From: Litorimonas sp964435725
Lineage (GTDB): Bacteria > Pseudomonadota > Alphaproteobacteria > Caulobacterales > Maricaulaceae
Direction: 5' to 3'
NCBI GenBank assembly: GCA_964435725.1
Contig: CAYTAJ010000107.1
Location: 1-6,694 of the forward strand
DNA: 6,694 bases
Made by a program: the position numbers and the translations under genes. Positions 1 to 3,854 of the stretch are shown piece after piece (the first letter of the stretch is position 1; each line of letters starts with the position of its first letter). The notes beneath the pieces are model-generated. The model was not told where the DNA came from. It saw nothing but the letters and a program-made list of their open reading frames with translations, and ran no database searches.

Positions 1-170
1 GTGATTTGGTCATTCGTGGCATCACGGCTCTGGATAGACAAATCATAGTCTAACAGTTCGATATCAAGATAAGGGTGGATGAGGCGTTCTTTGATCATAT
101 CCCAGATGATGCGAGTCATCTCATCACCATTCATGTCAACGACTGGATTATTTACCTTGATTTTAGCCAT
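1..170 (-). CDS. icd: NADP-dependent isocitrate dehydrogenase, N-terminal fragment
   Basis: This is the first 56 codons of a class II (eukaryote-like homodimeric) isocitrate dehydrogenase. The enzyme oxidatively decarboxylates isocitrate to 2-oxoglutarate with NADP in the cytoplasmic TCA cycle. I translated the minus strand by hand: it opens MAKIKVNNPVVDMNGDEMTR, continues with IIWDMIKERLIHPYLDIEL, and reaches RDATNDQI at the window edge. The GDEMTRIIW block and the RDAT-DQ-T block are hallmarks of this class. The ATG at 168-170 is preceded on the minus strand by AGAGGG about five bases away, a good ribosome binding site, so the start is secure. The family is about 400 residues long, so roughly 85% lies outside the window to the left. 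It is transcribed divergently from trmJ. The call is very likely correct; regulation cannot be judged from this fragment. Confidence 0.95.
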   Translation of the reverse strand, partial: MAKIKVNNPVVDMNGDEMTRIIWDMIKERLIHPYLDIELLDYDLSIQSRDATNDQI

Positions 171-281
171 GATTCCCTCTGTAAGCAGGTCGATTGATTT
201 ACGCGCCGTTTAACACCACAGCGGGTAAACTTAAAGACCTAAGACGTATAGTGCGTATTTTAAGGATGAAAGAGGCTCCTC
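171..281. promoter_or_regulatory. Divergent icd/trmJ intergenic region
   Basis: These 111 bases separate two diverging genes and must hold at least the icd promoter and probably that of trmJ. For the rightward gene, TATAGT at 247-252 is a plausible -10 element about 30 bases before the start codon, but no convincing -35 hexamer sits 16-18 bases upstream. For the leftward gene I see AT-rich hexamers but no clear pair. An ATG at 266 opens a seven-codon frame (266-289) that overlaps the trmJ start. No strong operator palindrome was seen. Confidence 0.4.
270..275 (+). promoter_or_regulatory. Ribosome binding site fixing a TTG start for trmJ
   Basis: AAGAGG lies six bases before TTG at 282-284. 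The trmJ frame is closed by TGA at 267-269, and no in-frame ATG occurs until inside the conserved methyltransferase core. TTG at 282 is therefore the only sensible start between the stop and the core. It implies modest translation efficiency. Confidence 0.75.
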
Positions 282-1079
282 TTGAGTAAGACGACCAAAG
301 ACCAACTTGGGCGCGTTGTAGCCAAGGATGAAGAAAAGCCAGCGCCTGCGGTTATTCTTGTAAGGCCTCAACTGGGTGAGAATATTGGCGCGGCCTGTCG
401 CTGTATGCTCAATTTCGGCCTGACGGATTTACGTCTTGTCGCCCCGCGTGATGGTTGGCCCAATCCGGCGGCTGAGCCCATGGCGGCGGGCGCGATAGAT
501 GTTCTAAATAATGCGAAAGTTTATCCGACGACAGAGGCGGCGGTTTCTGACCTCAAATTCGTCTTGGCGGCGACGGCGCGCCGCCGAGAACTTGAAATCC
601 CTGTGCTGGGCACAAATGACACTGGTCCAAAGATGCGCAGCCTCAGCGAAGCAGGTTTGCAATCCGGCATTCTGTTTGGCCCTGAAAAAGCGGGCCTTAC
701 CAATGCCGATGTTGTTCTGGCGGATGCGATTTTGACTTATCCTGTCAATCCGGCCTTTCAGTCGCTGAACCTCGCGCAGGCTGTTAATATCTTTGCCTAT
801 ATCTGGGCGAATTCTGTTTTGGATAATATTCCGGATGTGTTCGACCCCGATATCAGCGAAGCGGCCCCGCGCGAAGATTTGACGGGTTTGTTCGAACATC
901 TGGAAGACGAACTCGATAAAGCAGGGTTTTTCTTTCCCGAAGCCAAACGTGCGCTGATGTCTCAAAATATCCGTGCGCCTTTGACACGGGCGAAAATGAC
1001 AATGCAAGAAGTCAGAACCTTTCGCGGTATAGTCAAAGCACTTGCAGAAGGGCGCGGCAAAGCCCGCATAAAACGATAA
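282..1079 (+). CDS. trmJ: TrmJ-like tRNA 2'-O-methyltransferase (SPOUT superfamily)
   Basis: This 265-residue cytoplasmic protein belongs to the SpoU/TrmH branch of SPOUT methyltransferases. Its closest fit is TrmJ, which methylates the 2'-OH of nucleotide 32 in the tRNA anticodon loop using S-adenosylmethionine. Motif 1 is ENIGAACRCMLNFG (residues 33-46), with the conserved Asn and the Arg at 40. Motif 2 is LFGPEKAGLTN (131-141). Motif 3 is NPAFQSLNLAQAVNIFAYIW (156-175), which builds the trefoil-knot cofactor site. The C-terminal helical tail (about 198-257, DLTGLFEHLEDELDKAGFFF onward) matches the TrmJ-type extension, and total length is normal for the family. Motif 2 reads FGPEK rather than the FGRER of E. 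coli; I recall FGPE as common in alphaproteobacteria. Translation starts at TTG. The first 21 residues are a charged, poorly conserved leader. Nucleotide and position specificity are inferred from the family. Confidence 0.88.
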   Translation: MSKTTKDQLGRVVAKDEEKPAPAVILVRPQLGENIGAACRCMLNFGLTDLRLVAPRDGWPNPAAEPMAAGAIDVLNNAKVYPTTEAAVSDLKFVLAATARRRELEIPVLGTNDTGPKMRSLSEAGLQSGILFGPEKAGLTNADVVLADAILTYPVNPAFQSLNLAQAVNIFAYIWANSVLDNIPDVFDPDISEAAPREDLTGLFEHLEDELDKAGFFFPEAKRALMSQNIRAPLTRAKMTMQEVRTFRGIVKALAEGRGKARIKR

Positions 1080-1096
1080 GACGTCACGATGACGTC
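1080..1096. repeat. Perfect 7-bp inverted repeat directly after trmJ
   Basis: GACGTCA (1080-1086) and TGACGTC (1090-1096) are perfectly complementary around a CGA loop, starting one base after the trmJ stop codon. The right arm plus the next base forms the self-palindrome TGACGTCA (1090-1097). Only ATTT follows, so as an intrinsic terminator it would be weak. It may instead be an mRNA-stabilising or partial-termination hairpin between trmJ and the next gene, or a protein binding site. Confidence 0.6.
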
Positions 1097-1136
1097 ATTT
1101 GCCTTGCCGCTTTCATGGCTTAGTAAAGCCCGAAAC

Positions 1137-1141
1137 GGAGG
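1137..1141 (+). promoter_or_regulatory. Ribosome binding site deciding the radical SAM start
   Basis: GGAGG ends five bases before ATG at 1147. The frame is open further upstream to a TTG at 1099, but that alternative has no such site and would add 16 residues (MPCRFHG...) unlike a radical SAM leader. Confidence 0.85.
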
Positions 1142-1146
1142 TTTCT

Positions 1147-2226
1147 ATGCAATCGCTTTATTGGGTGCTGACTTGGGCCTGTCATAGGCGTTGTAAGCAT
1201 TGTTATGATGATCGTTTCAGACCTTATGTCCGAGACGCCTTAACCGAAGTGGTCGGTGAAGGACAACGCGCCTATCAAGCCATTATCAAAAACCTACCGG
1301 ACGATTTATCGTGGTATAATCCTGAAACGGACCAAAATGAACCGACGCAGATTATCCTCGCAGGGGGCGAGCTCTTAATTGACGGTGTACGGGATGAACT
1401 TTTCTTCCCAGTGATGGAGGCGTTGAAAGCCAAATATAAGGGCAAGATACCTCATATAGGAATTCAGACAACAGGTGATATTCTGACCGAAGCGATATTG
1501 CAGGATTGCTTAGCAGCGGGTGTGACCTCTTTCGGTATAGCGTCCATTGATGATTATCATGTCGGTATGAAAGGCGAGAAGAAATTCAGATTTATGGAAG
1601 ATATACGCGCCATGATGGCTCGCCACGGCGTGACAGAAATTTCGCTCGGTGGAGAGAAAGATGAGCGTCTTAATATTCCAAAAGGAAGCCCGGATAAGAA
1701 ACCAACTGGATCGACCTTTGTTTTCTTTGGTGCGCAACCCGACCTCTGGATTGGTGAGCTTTGGCCAAGAGGACGGGCCTTTGCCAATGGACTGTCCAAC
1801 GCTGGCTATGAAACAAATTTCTGCGCCAGATGGTCCGGCGGTCTAAATTTCTTGAAACTCGGACAGGCGGGCTCTGAAATTTCAATTGAACCCAATGGCA
1901 ATATCTATCCCTGCTGTTTGAAAACAGCCGCGCCGATCGGCAATCTGACAGAAGAGCGCTTATCCGATATCTTTGACGACATCGCCGACATTCCGGCTAT
2001 CCAAGCCATTAATAAAGGAATGCCCGAACGTATGGGGCAAAGTTTTGGCTTTAATGAAGCGGCTTTCGAAGAAGTTTCAGCGCAGGAAGACGGCAAAGGC
2101 CGCCTTGTTAAAAACAAATGTTTGGGCTGCGATGTGATTTTCATAAAGCATTTGCGCGAGGTTTTAGAGACGCGCCGTCTTAAGCGGCAAAGTGCACGCG
2201 ACAGTCAGACGCTTGCAACTCTCTGA
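1147..2226 (+). CDS. Radical SAM protein with C-terminal twitch/SPASM-like domain, substrate unknown
   Basis: This 359-residue cytoplasmic iron-sulfur enzyme cleaves S-adenosylmethionine to a 5'-deoxyadenosyl radical. The N-terminal core has C12-x3-C16-x2-C19 in TWACHRRCKHCY, which ligates the SAM cluster; the aromatic residue after the last Cys is typical. AGGEL (72-76) is the GGE motif that contacts SAM. The GRA motif in LWPRGRA (205-211) precedes a second Cys set: C226, then IEPNGNIYPCC (247-257) with G-x4-C, then C325-x2-C328. This looks like a shortened SPASM (twitch) domain holding one auxiliary [4Fe-4S] cluster, since the later CX5CX3C ligands of full SPASM are missing. SPASM relatives include peptide maturases and sulfatase-maturing enzymes, but I saw no precursor peptide or sulfatase nearby. 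It lies 67 bases after trmJ and 47 before a small membrane protein, all rightward. The fold assignment is solid; the reaction is not known. Confidence 0.88.
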   Translation: MQSLYWVLTWACHRRCKHCYDDRFRPYVRDALTEVVGEGQRAYQAIIKNLPDDLSWYNPETDQNEPTQIILAGGELLIDGVRDELFFPVMEALKAKYKGKIPHIGIQTTGDILTEAILQDCLAAGVTSFGIASIDDYHVGMKGEKKFRFMEDIRAMMARHGVTEISLGGEKDERLNIPKGSPDKKPTGSTFVFFGAQPDLWIGELWPRGRAFANGLSNAGYETNFCARWSGGLNFLKLGQAGSEISIEPNGNIYPCCLKTAAPIGNLTEERLSDIFDDIADIPAIQAINKGMPERMGQSFGFNEAAFEEVSAQEDGKGRLVKNKCLGCDVIFIKHLREVLETRRLKRQSARDSQTLATL

Positions 2227-2273
2227 AAAGGGCTCTATCGCGCATGTCGTAATAGCAGCGTAGAAGTCAAAAC

Positions 2274-2564
2274 ATGAAATATCTGGGATATGCGGTTCTT
2301 TTATTGGCCTTTTTAGCGGGCTTTTACGCCTTTCCGATGCCGCTCGTGATTGTGTTTGCACTGATATCGACGCTCATATTCGCGGCCAGCCGCAGGAAAA
2401 CGCTTAAAGAAACACCCATGGCGCCGGATCAAAATATGCTGCTGGACGGGGCATTTCTCTTTGCGCTGCAAGTTTTGATTATGTTTGTGACATTTCTGCT
2501 GGGTGTCTTCGCCGCCTCTGCTGCCGGTGACAGCTTCATCGATTTCATGACGGGTAATCGTTAG
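2274..2564 (+). CDS. Small hypothetical membrane protein (96 residues)
   Basis: I do not recognise this family. The protein is strongly hydrophobic in two blocks. Residues 3-38 could form a hairpin of two short spans with a Pro-Met-Pro break at 21-23. Residues 58-82 form a third span. They are separated by a polar, basic loop (RRKTLKETPMAPDQN, 40-54). The C-terminus (GDSFIDFMTGNR) is short and polar. The positive loop suggests that 40-54 is cytoplasmic. The start ATG at 2274 has only a weak AGAAG (2262-2266) about seven bases upstream, yet the frame is uninterrupted and membrane-like throughout, which supports a real gene. It follows the radical SAM gene by 47 bases and probably shares its mRNA. 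Its stop TAG (2562-2564) overlaps the rarD stop on the other strand. No catalytic motif is visible. Confidence 0.6.
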   Translation: MKYLGYAVLLLAFLAGFYAFPMPLVIVFALISTLIFAASRRKTLKETPMAPDQNMLLDGAFLFALQVLIMFVTFLLGVFAASAAGDSFIDFMTGNR

Positions 2565-3478
2565 GCCGCGAGCTTTTTCGTTTTTTTGTTGCTCCGATAA
2601 GCATCAAAGCTGAATATCGCGACACCTATCCAGATCAGGCTAAAGCAAATGGCGTGGGCAGGGGTAAAGGGTTCACCGAAATAAATGCCACACATGAATT
2701 GCATGGTAGGCCCGATAAATTGCAAGAACCCAAGCGTTGAGAGCTTGAGCCGCCGCGCCGCAAAGGCAAAAGCGAGGAGAGGGAGCACTGTAATGGGCCC
2801 CGCCATTAAAATCAGGATATCCATCCGCAGTCCCAAAGCGCCAAATTGTAGTGTGCCGATTTGGTGTTGATAGAGGATATAGGCGAGGGCGGGCGTCATC
2901 AAAAGCAAGGTCTCTATAAAGAGCCCCGGCATGGCGCCTATCTCGACATATTTGCGAATGACGCCATAGATCGTGAAGCTCACAGCAAGTATCAATGAGA
3001 TAGCCGGGAACACGCCACCATAGACGGTCAACACCGACACACCGAGCAAAGCAAACAGAACGGCCAAACCTTGAAATTTCGATAGTCTCTCGCCAAAAAA
3101 GACAACGCCGACAAGCACATACATGAGGGGATTGATGTAATACCCCAAACTGCCTTGGAATATCTGATTGATTTGAATGGCGTAAATATAGACACCCCAG
3201 TTAATGGCCAATGCGACTGCCGCTGCGAATAAGAGCAGGACAGTCTTCGGGGTTTTAAGCGCGCGATAAACATCCCCCAATTGCTTGCGGAAGAGGATAA
3301 TCAAAAGACCGAATGGCACAGACCAAATTATACGATGCGCCACAAATTCAATGGGTGGTACGTCTTGTGTTGCTTTGAAGTAAAAAGGGAAAAGCCCCCA
3401 CATTGTATAGGCCGCTATCCCTGCCAATAAGCCACCGCTTATGACACCACTATGCGTATTGTCCGAAGAGCCGCTCAT
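2561..3478 (-). CDS. rarD: RarD-type EamA/DMT-superfamily permease
   Basis: This 305-residue inner-membrane transporter belongs to the drug/metabolite transporter superfamily, RarD subfamily. It has about ten predicted hydrophobic spans in two five-helix halves. Diagnostic RarD stretches are AYTMWGLFPFYFK (23-35), EFVAHRIIWS (44-53), NWGVYIYAI (93-101), SLGYYINPL (110-118) near the end of the first half, and STLGFLQFIGPTMQF (247-261) in the second. The length is close to the roughly 296 residues of E. coli RarD. The C-terminus is lysine-rich (RSNKKTKKLAA), fitting a cytoplasmic tail. RarD was named for a chloramphenicol-sensitivity phenotype, but the natural substrate is unsettled. The start at 3476-3478 has no Shine-Dalgarno sequence, although the N-terminal alignment favours it; see the promoter candidate just upstream. 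The stop TAA overlaps the stop of the convergent small membrane protein gene. Confidence 0.9.
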   Translation of the reverse strand: MSGSSDNTHSGVISGGLLAGIAAYTMWGLFPFYFKATQDVPPIEFVAHRIIWSVPFGLLIILFRKQLGDVYRALKTPKTVLLLFAAAVALAINWGVYIYAIQINQIFQGSLGYYINPLMYVLVGVVFFGERLSKFQGLAVLFALLGVSVLTVYGGVFPAISLILAVSFTIYGVIRKYVEIGAMPGLFIETLLLMTPALAYILYQHQIGTLQFGALGLRMDILILMAGPITVLPLLAFAFAARRLKLSTLGFLQFIGPTMQFMCGIYFGEPFTPAHAICFSLIWIGVAIFSFDAYRSNKKTKKLAA

Positions 3479-3486
3479 AAACCGCG

Positions 3487-3513
3487 ATTGTCACACTGTT
3501 GGTGGCTTTGCAA
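3487..3513 (-). promoter_or_regulatory. Possible rarD promoter giving a near-leaderless mRNA
   Basis: Read on the minus strand, TTGCAA (3513-3508) and GACAAT (3492-3487) resemble -35 and -10 hexamers with a 15-base spacer, which is shorter than ideal. Only eight bases separate the -10 from the rarD ATG, so transcription would begin at or within a base or two of the start codon. That would explain the missing Shine-Dalgarno sequence. The hexamer matches are partial and this call is tentative. Confidence 0.25.
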
Positions 3514-3563
3514 TGGGAATGATGGCGCTTTCGATTTGAAAAAATGCAGATGAGTCGACGCAT

Positions 3564-3574
3564 CTAATTAATCT
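3564..3574. repeat. Left copy of 11-base direct repeat CTAATTAATCT
   Basis: This copy matches 3820-3830 exactly, with 245 bases between the copies. The bases on either side of the two copies differ, so the match is exactly 11 bases. It could be a target-site duplication of a small insertion, a pair of protein binding sites, or chance in AT-rich DNA. No terminal inverted repeat was found just inside the copies. Confidence 0.5.
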
Positions 3575-3621
3575 TAATTCGAGTTTATATGACGCCATTT
3601 CCAAATCAGTATACGCAGTCG

Positions 3622-3644
3622 TGTATAGGACAGGGTCTTATACA
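3622..3644. repeat. 10-bp inverted repeat with 3-base loop
   Basis: TGTATAGGAC (3622-3631) pairs with GTCTTATACA (3635-3644) across AGG. Nine pairs are Watson-Crick and one is G-T. The left arm can alternatively pair with TATACGC (3610-3616) as a 7-bp hairpin with loop AGTC, so three TATAC/GTATA arms compete. An enclosing 7-bp pair (3600-3606 with 3645-3651) abuts the 3' arm. Confidence 0.65.
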
Positions 3645-3650
3645 ATTTGG

Positions 3651-3690
3651 ACATTTCCGCGCATGTAACGGTGAGTAACGTTGGAAATGT
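3651..3690. repeat. 8-bp perfect inverted repeat with inner stem
   Basis: ACATTTCC (3651-3658) is the exact complement of GGAAATGT (3683-3690). Inside, AACG (3667-3670) pairs with CGTT (3679-3682), which directly abuts the outer 3' arm. The result is a stacked hairpin with an eight-base bulge (GCGCATGT) on one side. A second CATTTCC at 3596-3602 could compete for the same 3' arm. Confidence 0.65.
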
Positions 3691-3735
3691 TAAAAAACTA
3701 CGGCATGTAAAAATGTAGCCCGTTTGATAAGGGCA

Positions 3736-3768
3736 CTATCGAACAGGATAGCTATCTTCGGATAGTTA
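3736..3768 (+). repeat. Tandem CTATC/GATAG hairpins, second with TTCG tetraloop
   Basis: CTATC-gaacag-GATAG (3736-3751) is followed without a gap by CTATC-ttcg-GATAG (3752-3765). The second stem extends to eight pairs (3749-3756 with 3761-3768, one G-T) when the first is opened. The loop is C(TTCG)G on the plus strand, an exceptionally stable RNA tetraloop; on the minus strand it would be CGAA. The central GATAGCTATC is itself palindromic, so alternative pairings exist. Confidence 0.7.
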
Positions 3769-3773
3769 GGTGG

Positions 3774-3811
3774 GCGGCGATGTAACCCACACTATGTCGT
3801 CGCTCATTTTT
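3774..3811 (+). terminator. Possible rightward intrinsic terminator
   Basis: GCGGCGA (3774-3780) pairs with TCGTCGC (3797-3803; one G-T) around a 16-base loop. TCA and TTTTT (3807-3811) follow. The left arm overlaps GTGGG (3770-3774), whose partner CCCAC (3786-3790) lies in the loop, so the two stems are either mutually exclusive or form a pseudoknot. The T-run is short and the loop long, so this is tentative. No plus-strand gene precedes it, only the structured region. Confidence 0.3.
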
Positions 3812-3819
3812 AAAAAGGA

Positions 3820-3830
3820 CTAATTAATCT
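3820..3830. repeat. Right copy of 11-base direct repeat CTAATTAATCT
   Basis: This is an exact copy of 3564-3574. It lies 24 bases beyond the stop-codon end of the regulator gene and just past the T-run that closes the structured region. Confidence 0.5.
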
Positions 3831-3854
3831 ATTGTCTCAGATAGCAACACAGAC

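Larger units (their letters stand above)
3600..3811 (+). other. Candidate structured RNA or regulatory element
   Basis: Successive complementary arms cover most of these 212 bases: TCCAAAT 3600-3606 with 3645-3651; TGTATAGGAC 3622-3631 with 3635-3644; ACATTTCC 3651-3658 with 3683-3690; AACG 3667-3670 with 3679-3682; CTAC 3698-3701 with 3715-3718; GCCC 3718-3721 with 3731-3734; CTATC 3736-3740 with 3747-3751; TAGCTATC 3749-3756 with 3761-3768; GTGGG 3770-3774 with 3786-3790; GCGGCGA 3774-3780 with 3797-3803. A few neighbouring arms share bases and so compete. ATGTAA recurs at 3663, 3705 and 3780, each time in or beside a predicted loop or bulge. The ultra-stable C(TTCG)G loop and the final T-run exist only on the plus strand, which suggests rightward transcription, but no convincing plus-strand promoter was found. 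It matches no RNA family I know. Transcription is unproven. Confidence 0.35.
3479..3854. other. 376-base gene-free stretch upstream of rarD
   Basis: No credible coding frame covers this stretch. The right part (3812-3854) is the 3' flank of the regulator gene and has no obvious intrinsic terminator for it. The left part (3479-3599) is the rarD upstream flank and is AT-rich. The middle (3600-3811) is a dense series of complementary arms described separately, and two copies of CTAATTAATCT bracket it. Confidence 0.8.

Noticed and set aside
504..1007. Long minus-strand frame (167 codons) inside trmJ.
   Set aside because: It is a shadow of the trmJ coding frame: Arg/His/Gln-rich composition, no recognisable domain, and strong conserved motifs in the opposite frame.
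1080..1100. Hairpin after trmJ as a strong intrinsic terminator.
   Set aside because: The stem is perfect but only ATTT follows, with no real T-run. It is kept as an inverted repeat, not called as a terminator.
1099..1146. Longer radical SAM reading frame starting at TTG 1099.
   Set aside because: It has no ribosome binding site and overlaps the post-trmJ hairpin region. GGAGG before ATG 1147 is far better, and the family starts a few residues before the CxxxCxxC motif.
3028..3273. Second minus-strand frame inside rarD (81 codons).
   Set aside because: It is an out-of-frame shadow of rarD with no motif and no independent start signal.
3670..3790. Short resemblance to bacterial 16S rRNA: GGTGAGTAACG at 3670-3680, then AGCCCGTTTGAT, then TAGTTAGGTGGG, in the same order as in 16S.
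   Set aside because: The matches are short, the spacing is compressed, and the sequence between them does not follow 16S helices. No other rRNA region is present. Probably coincidence, though an rRNA-profile search would settle it.
3766..3807. Minus-strand 13-codon frame (MSDDIVWVTSPPT) that could be a leader peptide.
   Set aside because: It has no ribosome binding site and no regulatory codon run, and it lies across arms that look structural.
3600..3811. CRISPR array, retron RNA or tRNA in the repeat-rich intergenic stretch.
   Set aside because: There are no regularly spaced direct repeats with spacers, no reverse transcriptase gene nearby, and no cloverleaf or TTCGA arm arrangement.
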